Below are positions 8,701-15,798 of a stretch of 19,059 nt of DNA, piece by piece (the first letter of the stretch is position 1; the number at the start of each line of letters is the position of its first letter). The translations under genes were made by a program, and so were the position numbers. Source of the stretch: an uncultured Eubacterium sp. (GTDB lineage Bacteria > Bacillota > Clostridia > Lachnospirales > CAG-274); contig UQRG01000013.1 in assembly GCA_900543365.1 (NCBI GenBank), forward strand, positions 1 through 19,059, given 5' to 3'. The notes beneath the pieces are model-generated. The model was not told the DNA's origin. It made no database searches and was given only the letters and a program-made list of their open reading frames with translations.

Positions 8701-9219
8701 GAAACAACAGAGCAGACTACAGAGACAACAACAGAAAAAATAACAGAGAAGACTACAGCAGAGGCAACAACAGAAGAAACAACAGAGCAGACTACAGAGG
8801 TAACAACAGAGCCTGTTACATCGTTATCATCTTCTTGGACTGCTGGTGACACAGTGCCTTCTTGGTTAGGTGTAAGTGGTTCTGCTGAAAATAATAGTAA
8901 AAGTTATGTTGCTTTTGAAAATGTAAATGGTTCTGCTTTTGAACAGACAGTTAAAATTGCAACAAATGGCACATTTACTATAACTCCTGAAAAGGCTGGT
9001 ACTGTTAAGGTTTATATTGCTGCTGATAATAACAATGCCAATAAAGGTAATGTAACAGCAACAGTTAATAATGCAACTATTGGAACTTATAGCCTACCTA
9101 GTAGAAAAGATAGTGCAGCAACAGCTTTTGAATTAACCGTTGATGACACTAATGTTGGTAAGGCTATAACATTTACAACTAGTTATAAAGCTTTACTTTT
9201 TAAGGCTGAATTTAATTAA
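5752..9219 (+). CDS. Secreted pectate lyase (family PL1) with internal dockerin and carbohydrate-binding-like domains
   Basis: An extracellular enzyme expected to cleave polygalacturonate by beta-elimination. GGAGG (5739-5744 region) precedes the ATG. The 1155 residues divide as follows. Residues 1-32 are a signal peptide. About 40-127 form a beta-rich fibronectin-III-like domain. About 140-480 form the PL1 parallel beta-helix: LRNFGIMLCMDDSISID supplies calcium-site acidic residues, TLWVHNMDLF and YHHNWFDHSDSRHPRIR the conserved core, with the RxPxxR motif at R366-P368-R371. About 596-640 form a Thr/Glu linker. Residues 645-703 form a type-I-like dockerin with two calcium loops (DVDGSGKRNISD and DVNSDGVVDTAD). 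About 709-744 form a linker. About 747-945 is an unassigned beta-rich domain, 950-1024 a repeat-bearing linker, and about 1025-1155 a second unassigned beta-rich domain. Dockerins bind cohesins, so attachment to a scaffold is inferred; no cohesin is in the window. The gene is monocistronic, and I found no convincing promoter in the 80 bases upstream. Confidence 0.9.
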   Translation: MNDGLKRILSIVLSAIMIFSSVTFVNMSIVMADSSSYILEEGGWLESAYVEWTSVPNATGFAAYVKKANEADSSYVKLDNELIRKYPTYFRVDAVGLSAGQYVIKVVPYINGALDESAAFVSGTLDVKAYDRSGSAFSSKSPFYGKGVGAYNNDGTLKSDAQVLYITKDTAKTVKADIITNKNGTTTEVTGMQAIIDAKQKGLDTRPLDFRIIGTIDKDNMDSFSSSAEGLQVKGKNAGAELNITIEGIGEDAGIRGFGILCRNVGNVELRNFGIMLCMDDSISIDTNNDTLWVHNMDLFYGSTGGDADQAKGDGTVDVKGKSTRVTVSYNHFWDSGKSSLCGMGSEVTSSHITYHHNWFDHSDSRHPRIRVQSVHIYNNYFDGNSKYGVGVTLGSSAFVESNYFRNCKHPMMSSKQGSDIMENDKTGVADFSGKGTFSGEAGGVIKAYNNHIEGSDADKFNGGVEPVYYDATATGNNGKASQYDAYLVTTRTEKVPETVKALSGGSSYNNFDTDTANFDLGVDEANITAVEDVPAVVTKYAGRVNGGDFKNDTNKYTVLNDDKSYAVDTVLKSALISYTPSLVSVGGIDAGGEVDTTVSTETTTEVTTEKVSETTTEKVTETTTINENSSETTTENVNPEPDFVYGDVDGSGKRNISDVNILIEQIRKGAVNVIKGINDVNSDGVVDTADVATLLQKVLNDSFKMPCEPTSSEPTTEATTEATTIATTELTTELTTVEPTTELVSFDDKYDFENNPEITKDGTSGITYTVSTKGQTSDNLTAETIIADFGGSKTLLLNDKSATDAVKAVVPVTIKNKGITTYTLNITPTEAKGNWTVFMLDGIKADGTDGEVLGLRIDKSKNYGLRVNGGSAVTSSNVAVVSNTTVNVVIIVDFDNDTATLSVNDSTPVTVTDVDAKSIKSMSFQTATDARSLYVDNITTAGGSYYGEIVESTETTEETTGQTTETTTEKITEKTTAEATTEETTEQTTETTTEKITEKTTAEATTEETTEQTTEVTTEPVTSLSSSWTAGDTVPSWLGVSGSAENNSKSYVAFENVNGSAFEQTVKIATNGTFTITPEKAGTVKVYIAADNNNANKGNVTATVNNATIGTYSLPSRKDSAATAFELTVDDTNVGKAITFTTSYKALLFKAEFN
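8616..8799 (+). repeat. 75-base tandem repeat in the pectate lyase linker, 2.45 copies
   Basis: Copy 1 is 8616-8690, copy 2 8691-8765, and a partial copy 3 8766-8799, after which the match breaks. Copies 1 and 2 differ by one base (GGGCAG against GAGCAG), so the duplication is recent. Each unit encodes 25 residues of Thr/Glu-rich linker (pattern TTEKITEKTTAEATTEETTE). A length divisible by 3 means copy-number change keeps the frame. Confidence 0.95.
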
Positions 9220-9334
9220 TTTATAAACATTTTAAAGGTTTTCTTAACAACTTTCTTTTGATAATGTTTAAAATTAAGAAAGTGAATTTCAAAATTGCAA
9301 TATAGTTTTGAAAAGTAACTTTTTAAACAAACTG
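9220..9334. other. AT-rich spacer after the pectate lyase with two inverted repeats
   Basis: No gene is seen. ACTTTCTT (9250-9257) is complementary to AAGAAAGT (9276-9283), and TTTCAAAA (9287-9294) to TTTTGAAA (9306-9313). Neither is followed by a T run, so they are not obvious terminators. They may shape the end of the pectate lyase message or be chance in such AT-rich DNA. Confidence 0.35.
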
Positions 9335-9365
9335 AAGTCCTAGGGTTTAATCTTAGGACTTTTTG
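9335..9365 (+). terminator. Terminator of the pectate lyase gene
   Basis: AAGTCCTA (9335-9342) pairs with TAGGACTT (9354-9361), closing an 11-base loop, followed by TTTTG. It lies about 115 bases beyond the pectate lyase stop and separates it from the zinc transport promoter. Confidence 0.8.
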
Positions 9366-9377
9366 TTATAAATAGGG

Positions 9378-9391
9378 TTAGCTTAAGCTAA
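9378..9391. promoter_or_regulatory. 14-base perfect palindrome upstream of the metal-transport promoter
   Basis: TTAGCTTAAGCTAA is a perfect palindrome ending six bases before the -35 box. Its shape resembles the TTAGG-centre-CCTAA sites of DtxR-family metalloregulators more than a B. subtilis-type Zur box. It may be an operator controlling metal uptake. The sequence is seen; the role is inference. Confidence 0.5.
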
Positions 9392-9397
9392 TTAATC

Positions 9398-9426
9398 TTG
9401 AAAAAATGTTATTTATATGGTATACT
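9398..9426 (+). promoter_or_regulatory. Promoter of the zinc-transport operon
   Basis: TTGAAA (9398-9403), a 17-base spacer and TATACT (9421-9426) with TGG just before it (extended -10). The -10 lies in a 16-base near-perfect palindrome, ATATGGTATACTATAT (9415-9430, one G-T mismatch), a possible repressor site that would block the polymerase directly. Confidence 0.75.
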
Positions 9427-9469
9427 ATATTTTAATAGTTTGCATAAAGTTTAATGAAGGAGATTATCA

Positions 9470-10342
9470 ATGAAAAGAATATTATCATTTTTATTTATAT
9501 TTGTATTATCTTTAGGAATGGTTGGATGTAATAGTCAGAATGTTAAGTCAACTAAACCTCAAGTTTATACAAGTTTTTATGCTATTTATGACTTTACAAA
9601 AGAAATAGCTGGAGATTATGTTGATGTTTATAATATGGTGCCTACTGGTACAGAACCTCACGATTGGGAACCAACAGTGCAGGATATGGCTAAACTCAAT
9701 GATGCTGACGCTGTTTTTTATAATGGTCTAAATATGGAAAGTTGGATTGATAAAGTTCAAAAATCTCTTGATTCATCTAAGTTTGTTTGTCTTTCTGATG
9801 GTATTAATGTTGATGATGGTGCATCTGATCCTCATATTTGGCTTAACCCTAAAAATGTTAAGGTTATGTGTGATAATATTTATACTACACTTTCAAAAAT
9901 TGACCCCGATAATAAGGAATTTTATGAAACTAATTACAACAATTATGTTGCTAAACTTGACAAACTTGATAATGATTTTAAGACAACTATTGAACAACTA
10001 CCTAATAAAAATATAGTAGTTTCACACGAAGCATACAGCTATTTATGTGATGTTTATGGCTTAAATCAAGTAGCTATTGATGGTATATCTGCCGATAGCG
10101 AACCATCACCTGATAAAATGTTAAGCCTAATTAATTTTGTTAAAACAAATAACATTAAGTATATTTTTTATGAGGAACTTGTTTCTCAAAAAACTGCCGA
10201 AACCCTTTCAAATGAAACTGGAGCTAAACTTTTGCCTTTAAATCCTTTTGAAGGACTTACTGATGAGGAAATAGCTAAAGGTGATAATTATATTTCAATA
10301 ATGTATGAAAATCTTGAGAATATTAAAACAGCTTTAAGTTAA
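9470..10342 (+). CDS. znuA: Zinc-type ABC transporter substrate-binding lipoprotein
   Basis: The metal-binding component of a cluster A-I (TroA/ZnuA) uptake system, held on the outer face of the membrane. The 290-residue chain has a lipoprotein signal with lipobox GMVGC (Cys20). Likely metal ligands are His64 (TGTEPHDWEP), His122 (SDPHIWLNP) and His186 (VVSHEAYSYL). In manganese binders such as PsaA the third position is Glu, so His here favours zinc. The His/Asp-rich flexible loop of Gram-negative ZnuA is missing, which is usual for Firmicutes. The C-terminal motif ETGAKLLPLNPFEGLT is typical of zinc members. It is the first gene of a run of nine; the ATPase gene follows after 13 bases. The symbol is by family; equivalent names are adcA, zinT-free znuA or troA. 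Confidence 0.88.
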   Translation: MKRILSFLFIFVLSLGMVGCNSQNVKSTKPQVYTSFYAIYDFTKEIAGDYVDVYNMVPTGTEPHDWEPTVQDMAKLNDADAVFYNGLNMESWIDKVQKSLDSSKFVCLSDGINVDDGASDPHIWLNPKNVKVMCDNIYTTLSKIDPDNKEFYETNYNNYVAKLDKLDNDFKTTIEQLPNKNIVVSHEAYSYLCDVYGLNQVAIDGISADSEPSPDKMLSLINFVKTNNIKYIFYEELVSQKTAETLSNETGAKLLPLNPFEGLTDEEIAKGDNYISIMYENLENIKTALS

Positions 10343-10355
10343 AGGAGAAAATGTT

Positions 10356-11075
10356 ATGAAAGTATTGGAGGTTAAGGATTTATCATTTAGTTATCCAGAT
10401 AAAAGTATACTTCACAGGCTTTCATTTGATGTTGAAAGCGGTGATTTTCTTTGTGTAGTGGGTACTAATGGTACTGGTAAATCTACATTGTTAAAATTAA
10501 TATTAAATATCTTGCAACCTACAGAAGGTGAAATTCACCTTTTAGGTGAAACTCCGTATAAATTTAAAAGTTATTCTAAAATAGCTTATGTTTCACAAAA
10601 AGCAACTTCTTTTAATAGGGATTTTCCTGCAACTGTTGAGGAAATTGTAACACTTGGTCTTTATTCACAAAAAGGTTTCTTAAAAAAATATGATAAAGAA
10701 GATAAAAAAAAGGTTGCATCTGCTTTAAAAAGAGTAGGTATGTATGATTATAAAGATAGAAAAATAGGACACCTTTCAGGTGGACAACAGCAAAGAGTGT
10801 TTATAGCAAAGGCTCTTGTTTCTTCTCCAGAAATTATTTTTCTTGACGAACCTACAGTTGGCATAGATATAAAGGCTGTTGATTCAATATGCTGTCTTTT
10901 AGGTGAACTTAACAAAAGTGGTATAACTATAGTAATGGTGACTCACGATATTTCATCTATACTTTATCATTCAAATAAGGTTCTTGTACTTTCAGAAGAT
11001 GGTGAAGGAGAAATTATGCTTGCTGATGAGTTTAACTCTCATACTATACTAAATCACCTTAACCACAAGCATTAA
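10356..11075 (+). CDS. znuC: Zinc-type ABC transporter ATP-binding protein
   Basis: The cytoplasmic ATPase that powers the metal importer. The 239 residues show every nucleotide-binding motif: Walker A GTNGTGKST (36-44), Q-loop YVSQKA (79-83), signature LSGGQQQR (140-147), Walker B IIFLDEP (160-166) and the switch His197 in MVTHD. Phe-Asn-Arg-Asp-Phe-Pro after the Q-loop is common in metal-type ATPases (cluster A-I). GGAG at 10344-10347 serves the ATG at 10356; another ATG five bases earlier is out of frame. The permease gene follows after 43 bases. Length is normal for the family. Confidence 0.92.
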   Translation: MKVLEVKDLSFSYPDKSILHRLSFDVESGDFLCVVGTNGTGKSTLLKLILNILQPTEGEIHLLGETPYKFKSYSKIAYVSQKATSFNRDFPATVEEIVTLGLYSQKGFLKKYDKEDKKKVASALKRVGMYDYKDRKIGHLSGGQQQRVFIAKALVSSPEIIFLDEPTVGIDIKAVDSICCLLGELNKSGITIVMVTHDISSILYHSNKVLVLSEDGEGEIMLADEFNSHTILNHLNHKH

Positions 11076-11118
11076 CAAATACTGTTGGGTTATAAAACCT
11101 TAAACAAGGAGAGTTATT

Positions 11119-11916
11119 ATGGAAATATTTACACTTGCTTTTATGCAAAGAGCAATAGTTGTTGCTATATTTATATCAATAATTACACCACTTATAGGAA
11201 ATATTATTGTGCTTAAAAGACTTTCAACAATAGGTGATGCACTTTCTCACGCTTGTCTTGCAGGTGTTGCAATAGGTCTTTGTTTTAGTCTGAGTCCTAT
11301 ACTTGTAGCTATTATTTTGTCACTTTTGTCGGCTATTATTATTGAGTATATAAGAAGGTCTTTTCCTAATTATTCAGAAATAGCTACTGCTATTGTTTTA
11401 AGTTTTGGTGTTGGTGTTGCGGCTATATTTTCTGGTTTTGTCAAAAATGCTGCTAGTTTCAATAGTTTTTTATTTGGTTCAATAGTTGCTATTTCAACTT
11501 TTGAACTTATTACAGTTATAGTTTTAAGCATAATAGTCATTATAACGATGCTTGTACTTTACAGAGAACTTTTTTACATCTCATTTGATGAGGAAAGTGC
11601 AGCACTTTCTGGAGTTAAGGTTAAAAGTGTAAATTTTGTGTTTACAATGCTTACAGCTATTGTAGTGTCTATAGCTTCCAGAACAGTTGGTTCTCTTGTT
11701 ATTTCATCATTAATGATTATACCTGTTGCTTGTGCAATGCTTGTATCTAAAAGCTATAAACAAAACTTGGTGTTATCTGTTGTATTTGCCCTTTTGTTTA
11801 CAATAGCAGGTCTTGCTATAACTGCGTTTTATGACCTTAAGCCGGGCGGTACAATTGTTCTTATTGGTATAGCGGTACTTCTTGTTATTGTAGTAGCAAC
11901 AAGAAAGCAAAGGTGA
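11119..11916 (+). CDS. znuB: Zinc-type ABC transporter permease (ABC-3 family)
   Basis: The membrane channel of the metal importer. The 265 residues contain about eight hydrophobic segments. Family motifs include GNIIVLKRLSTIGDALSHA near the N-terminus, characteristic of ZnuB/TroC permeases, a cytoplasmic stretch with ALSGVKV (the coupling region for the ATPase), and SRTVGSLVISSLMIIPVA in the later helices. AAGGAG precedes the ATG. Together with the two genes upstream it forms a complete importer. The next gene starts only four bases after the stop and its ribosome site overlaps the znuB end, so translation is probably coupled. Confidence 0.92.
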   Translation: MEIFTLAFMQRAIVVAIFISIITPLIGNIIVLKRLSTIGDALSHACLAGVAIGLCFSLSPILVAIILSLLSAIIIEYIRRSFPNYSEIATAIVLSFGVGVAAIFSGFVKNAASFNSFLFGSIVAISTFELITVIVLSIIVIITMLVLYRELFYISFDEESAALSGVKVKSVNFVFTMLTAIVVSIASRTVGSLVISSLMIIPVACAMLVSKSYKQNLVLSVVFALLFTIAGLAITAFYDLKPGGTIVLIGIAVLLVIVVATRKQR

Positions 11917-11920
11917 TGTT

Positions 11921-12643
11921 ATGAATAATACAGATAAATTTTTAGATTTATATAGACAACTTGAAAGAATAGGTAGAGCTAATTACTTTCCGGAAATTCC
12001 AGAAGGTTCACCTATCATATCTCGGCTTACGGCTATACCTGCCTTAAGAGAATTTAAGGAAGATATAGAGTATTGTAGAGTTGTAAGAAATTTTCTTGTC
12101 CATACGCCTAGGGTGAGAAATGTATATCCTGTTATTCCATCAGATGATATGATTAGAATACTTGAAAAATGTGTATCAAGAGTAAAAAGTCCTACAAAGG
12201 CAATGGAGTTTGCTGTTAGGCGAGAAAATATGTTTACAGCTTCCCTTGGTGACAAAATAACTAATGTTACAGATTATATGAATAGCAGAGGATTTACACA
12301 TATTCCTATTTTTGATGAAGGTAAACTATTAGGTGTATTTAGTGATAATGTTATATATTCTTATATTTGTGACAAAGGTACACTGCATATTGATGAAAAT
12401 ACGGAGCTTTTTGAATTTATTAACTATTTAGGTTTAAGTTATCATATTAATGAGTATTTTGCTTTTATGAAAGCTGATGCCACACTTTATGAGGCGGCAG
12501 ACTTGTTTAGTATCGATAGTAGATCTATGAAACAGCTTGCAGTGATTTTCTTTACTGATAATGGAAGAAGTGACGGCTATATTAAAGGTATGATGACACC
12601 TTATAGTTTATTAAGAGATGCTCCAGATTATATAAATAATTAG
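11921..12643 (+). CDS. CBS-domain protein with HEPN-like N-terminal helical part
   Basis: A cytosolic 240-residue protein of unknown role. Residues 1-100 look helical and contain R56-N57-F58-L59-V60-H61 in CRVVRNFLVH; Arg-Asn-x3-His is the signature of HEPN-fold proteins, many of which are RNases or toxin and sensor modules. Residues about 108-235 contain two CBS-like repeats: VTDYMNSRGFTHIPIFDEGKLLGVFSD in the first, then a degenerate second copy ending YIKGMMTPYSLL. CBS pairs bind adenosine nucleotides and regulate partner proteins. It lies four bases after the permease gene, so a role sensing nucleotide state in relation to metal uptake is possible but unproven. The CBS call is firm; the HEPN call is tentative because it rests on one motif. 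Confidence 0.7.
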   Translation: MNNTDKFLDLYRQLERIGRANYFPEIPEGSPIISRLTAIPALREFKEDIEYCRVVRNFLVHTPRVRNVYPVIPSDDMIRILEKCVSRVKSPTKAMEFAVRRENMFTASLGDKITNVTDYMNSRGFTHIPIFDEGKLLGVFSDNVIYSYICDKGTLHIDENTELFEFINYLGLSYHINEYFAFMKADATLYEAADLFSIDSRSMKQLAVIFFTDNGRSDGYIKGMMTPYSLLRDAPDYINN

Positions 12644-12667
12644 AATAATAAATTTACGGAGGAAATT

Positions 12668-13333
12668 ATGAAAAAGTTTTATTTAATTTTAGCAGCAGCT
12701 ATGCTAAGCGTTTCTTTTACTGGTTGTGGAAAGACAGATACAGAACAGGCACAAGCGGAGGTAGCGTCAAAAGCACCTATTACTTATGCTCAGAACGATT
12801 TTGCAATTTACACAACAGATGATAATATGCAACCTGTTAAGTTTTTATGTATGTTAGGTGTTGATAATTCTGCTCTTAACAATAGTGACGATGAAACAGT
12901 GAAGTATTTAAAGCCTTTTATTACTGTTGATACTGGTAAGTATAAAGTTGGCGACAAAGAGAATGTAGGAAAAACTAAGGAAGAAGAACTTGTTAATTAT
13001 TTCTCTTATTTAGGTAGCCATAAGCCTGTTATTAATGTTAAGGGTATTACAACAACTGGTATTGTTAAAGAGGATGATAAATGCAGTACAGTTGATGATG
13101 TTATTAAGGCTTATGGTATTGATAAGGATAATGAGGAATATATAGTTTCAAAAGGTGAAGGTAATGATTATACAATTCAGTTAAACTTTAAAGATGGTTC
13201 TAGTGAGGGTATTGTTGATAGAATTGTTACTAAAAAAGGTGAGGATTTATCTTCAGTTAAACAAAGATATTCTCTTAGATTTAATATTGTTAATGGTTAT
13301 GTTCACGGTATCGAGGGATATATGTATTATTAA
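12668..13333 (+). CDS. Lipoprotein of unknown function
   Basis: The 221 residues start with MKKFYLILAAAMLSVSFTGC, a clear lipoprotein signal with the acylated Cys at 20. A short polar tether follows. The mature part is mixed alpha/beta with no motif I can assign. It contains a Val-Lys-Gly-Ile-Thr-Thr-Thr-Gly-Ile-Val segment followed by STVDDVIKAYGID, reminiscent of clostridial lipoproteins in which a beta strand leads into a helix ending in a 'KAYG' turn. No metal-binding His cluster is visible, so it is not an obvious second zinc-binding protein. GGAGG (12659-12663) precedes the ATG. It lies 24 bases after the CBS gene and 11 before the methyltransferase gene, within the same likely operon. 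Confidence 0.7.
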   Translation: MKKFYLILAAAMLSVSFTGCGKTDTEQAQAEVASKAPITYAQNDFAIYTTDDNMQPVKFLCMLGVDNSALNNSDDETVKYLKPFITVDTGKYKVGDKENVGKTKEEELVNYFSYLGSHKPVINVKGITTTGIVKEDDKCSTVDDVIKAYGIDKDNEEYIVSKGEGNDYTIQLNFKDGSSEGIVDRIVTKKGEDLSSVKQRYSLRFNIVNGYVHGIEGYMYY

Positions 13334-13344
13334 AGGTGTAGAAT

Positions 13345-15072
13345 ATGAACATAAGAGATTATATTAAAAATAAAAAGTTGATTTGTGATGGTGCTTTTGG
13401 TACTTATTTTTCAACATTTAATGCTGGCATTTTACCGGAAAAGGCTAATACAGCAGCTCCTGAACTTGTTTTAAGTGTTCACAGTGAGTATATTAAGGCT
13501 GGTGCTAATCTTATAAGAACCAATACCTTTGCATCAAATAAAATAAACCTTGGTTGTACAGATGATGAATTAAAGGCTAACATTAAGTCAGCTTATTCAT
13601 TAGCTAAAATGGCTGCAAGAGATGATGTCTTAGTTGCTTGTGATATTGGACCTGAGAGTAAAGAGGATTTTTATACAATAGTTGATACATTTATTGAGTG
13701 TGGTGCAGAAATTATAATTTTTGAAACTTTTCCGGAAGTTGATGAAATTATACCTGTTATTAAATATATTAAATCAAAAAATAAGGGTATATTTATAATA
13801 ACTCAGTTTTGTGTAAATCAACACGGTTATACTGAAGAGGGTATAAGTGCTTTAAGACTTTTTGAAAAATGTAATGAAATAGATGAAATAGATGCCTTTG
13901 GTCTTAACTGTGGTGTTGGTCCTAGTCATCTTCTTGATGTACTAAAAAAAATTAATTTAGAAACAGATAAGGTAATTACAGCTTTTCCTAATGCTAGTTA
14001 TCCAGCTGTAGTTCAAGACAGAATGGTATTTCTTGATAATATTAATTATTTTTCTGAAATTATGGTTGATATTGCAGGCTATGCTGATATTATAGGTGGC
14101 TGTTGTGGTACAACTCCTCAATATATTAAAGCAATTGGAGAAACAGTTGATATAAGTGTCAGTTTTTCTCATCATAGTTTTAAGAAGAAAGGTACAGCTT
14201 TAGTTACAGGTGATGAAAAACATAGTGGTTTTTTTGCAGGTAAAGATGGTAAAAAGCTTATTGCTGTTGAGCTTGACCCACCTAAAGGGAGTGATTGCAC
14301 TACTCTTATGGAAACGGCAAATTATCTTAAAACTAAAGATGTAGATGTTATAACATTTGCAGATTCACCTAGTGGAAGAACTAGAGCCGACTCAGTATTA
14401 ATGAGTATAAAAGTGGCAAAGGAAGTAGGTATAAATGTTATGCCTCATATTTGTTGCCGTGATAAAAATGCTATTGCTATAAGTTCTCTTTTGTTAGGAG
14501 CTTATATTAATGATATTAGAAATTTTCTTGTTATTACTGGTGACCCTGTACCAAGTACAGCTAGGGATAGAATCAAGGGTGTATTTAACTTTGATTCTGT
14601 AAGACTTATGGAGTATATGCAGGAAATGAATAATGAAACCTTTATTAGTGATAAGCTCTGTTATGGAGGGGCTATTAACTATGATAGACGCAATATTGAA
14701 ATTGAAATTAAGCGTATAGAAAGTAAGATTAAAGCTGGTGCAGAATTTTTCCTTACTCAACCAGTATTTGATGATAAAGATATTGATACTCTTAAATATA
14801 TAAGGTCAAGAGTTGACACAAAAATTCTTGTTGGTATTATGCCTCTTGTAAGTATAAGAAATGCTAACTTTATTAAAAATGAAATAACAGGCATTAGTAT
14901 TCCAGATGATATTATTAATAGATTTAATAGTGATATGACTAAGACTGAATCTGAGGCTGTTGGTATAGAAATTGCAAGAGAAGTAATGGAAAAGGTAGAG
15001 GATTTTGCTGATGGTTTTTACTTTATGATACCTTTTAATAGATTGTCGATAGCAAAAGCTCTTATTAAGTAA
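13345..15072 (+). CDS. yitJ: Bifunctional homocysteine S-methyltransferase / 5,10-methylenetetrahydrofolate reductase
   Basis: A fused enzyme of methionine and folate metabolism, like B. subtilis YitJ (575 residues here, about 610 there). Residues 1-270 are the zinc-dependent methyltransferase domain: DGAFGTYF near the start, IRTNTFASN at 58-65, and the zinc cysteines Cys189 (GLNCGVGP), Cys253 and Cys254 (GGCCGTTP). Residues about 304-575 are the FAD-containing methylenetetrahydrofolate reductase: AVELDPPKGSD, ADSPSGRTRADSV, VITGDPVP, FFLTQPVFD and VGIMPLVSIRNANF. It would make methyl-folate and pass the methyl group to homocysteine. All zinc ligands are present. In B. subtilis yitJ has a SAM riboswitch; here only 11 bases separate it from the lipoprotein gene and none fits. 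Its place behind a zinc importer may ensure zinc supply. The symbol is by homology. Confidence 0.92.
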   Translation: MNIRDYIKNKKLICDGAFGTYFSTFNAGILPEKANTAAPELVLSVHSEYIKAGANLIRTNTFASNKINLGCTDDELKANIKSAYSLAKMAARDDVLVACDIGPESKEDFYTIVDTFIECGAEIIIFETFPEVDEIIPVIKYIKSKNKGIFIITQFCVNQHGYTEEGISALRLFEKCNEIDEIDAFGLNCGVGPSHLLDVLKKINLETDKVITAFPNASYPAVVQDRMVFLDNINYFSEIMVDIAGYADIIGGCCGTTPQYIKAIGETVDISVSFSHHSFKKKGTALVTGDEKHSGFFAGKDGKKLIAVELDPPKGSDCTTLMETANYLKTKDVDVITFADSPSGRTRADSVLMSIKVAKEVGINVMPHICCRDKNAIAISSLLLGAYINDIRNFLVITGDPVPSTARDRIKGVFNFDSVRLMEYMQEMNNETFISDKLCYGGAINYDRRNIEIEIKRIESKIKAGAEFFLTQPVFDDKDIDTLKYIRSRVDTKILVGIMPLVSIRNANFIKNEITGISIPDDIINRFNSDMTKTESEAVGIEIAREVMEKVEDFADGFYFMIPFNRLSIAKALIK

Positions 15073-15083
15073 AAGGAGAAAAT

Positions 15084-15797
15084 ATGTTAAAGAAATTAAG
15101 GGTTGCAGAGCTTAATGTAGAAATTGACCTTAAATATGATAGAACTCTTAAGCAGTCTAAGGACTATGAAGCTGATTTTGATGATTTCAATATATCAATA
15201 GATATACCTAAAGCAGATATTGAGAGAATAAATAAAGAAAATCCTCAAGTAAGTGCTGACGATATTGAGTATATATATACAGGGGCAGCTTTTTATGAGT
15301 TGTTACCTCATTTTAAGGGATTTATGCTTCATTCAAGTGGTGTTGTTGTGGATAACTATGCCTATTTATTTTCAGCTGACCCTGGTACAGGTAAATCAAC
15401 GCATACTAGCTTGTGGGTAAAATATTTTGGTAAAGATAAAGCTAAAATTATTAATGATGATAAGCCAGCTATTCGTATGATTGATGATAAACTCTATGTT
15501 TATGGTACACCTTGGAGTGGTAAAACTGACCAAAATATAAATATGAAAGTACCTATTGGTGCTATTGTATTTTTGGAAAGGTCTGAAGATAACTGGATTA
15601 AGGAAATAAATCCTCAAGAGGCTATTCCTCTTATATTACAGCAAACAGTTAGACCACAGAAAGAAGAAGTAATGATTAAGCTTTTGGATATGCTTGATGT
15701 TGTTCTTAGAAAAGTTAAACTTTATAAACTTGGTTGCAATATGACTGAAGATGCTGTTAAGGTAAGCTATAATGCCATAAAAGTTGGAGGTAAATAG
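15084..15797 (+). CDS. HPr-kinase-like P-loop protein of a peptide-maturation-type cassette
   Basis: The 237 residues resemble the C-terminal kinase domain of HPr kinase/phosphorylase without its N-terminal domain. Visible are LHSSGVVV (82-89), a Walker A SADPGTGKSTH (97-107), NDDKPAI (124-130, in place of the second acidic motif) and YGTPWSGKTDQN. The target is not HPr by context: these short HPrK-like proteins occur with PqqD-like proteins and in ribosomal-peptide and lasso-peptide clusters, where related kinases phosphorylate a peptide. The PqqD-like gene follows after one base, and its ribosome site lies within this gene's last codons, so translation is coupled. GGAG precedes the ATG. Enzyme activity and substrate are inferred, not shown. 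Confidence 0.72.
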   Translation: MLKKLRVAELNVEIDLKYDRTLKQSKDYEADFDDFNISIDIPKADIERINKENPQVSADDIEYIYTGAAFYELLPHFKGFMLHSSGVVVDNYAYLFSADPGTGKSTHTSLWVKYFGKDKAKIINDDKPAIRMIDDKLYVYGTPWSGKTDQNINMKVPIGAIVFLERSEDNWIKEINPQEAIPLILQQTVRPQKEEVMIKLLDMLDVVLRKVKLYKLGCNMTEDAVKVSYNAIKVGGK

Positions 15798-15798
15798 A

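Noticed and set aside
8616..8799. Tandem repeats as a CRISPR array
   Set aside because: Units are directly joined without spacers, are in frame and encode a linker.
7839..8852. Minus-strand open frames of 67 and 87 codons opposite the pectate lyase linkers (7839-8042, 8589-8852)
   Set aside because: They are Val/Ser-rich mirror images of the Thr/Glu codons in the linkers, with no ribosome site and no family pattern.
13334..13344. SAM riboswitch before the yitJ-like gene
   Set aside because: Known from B. subtilis yitJ, but only 11 bases separate it from the previous gene, and no S-box can fit.
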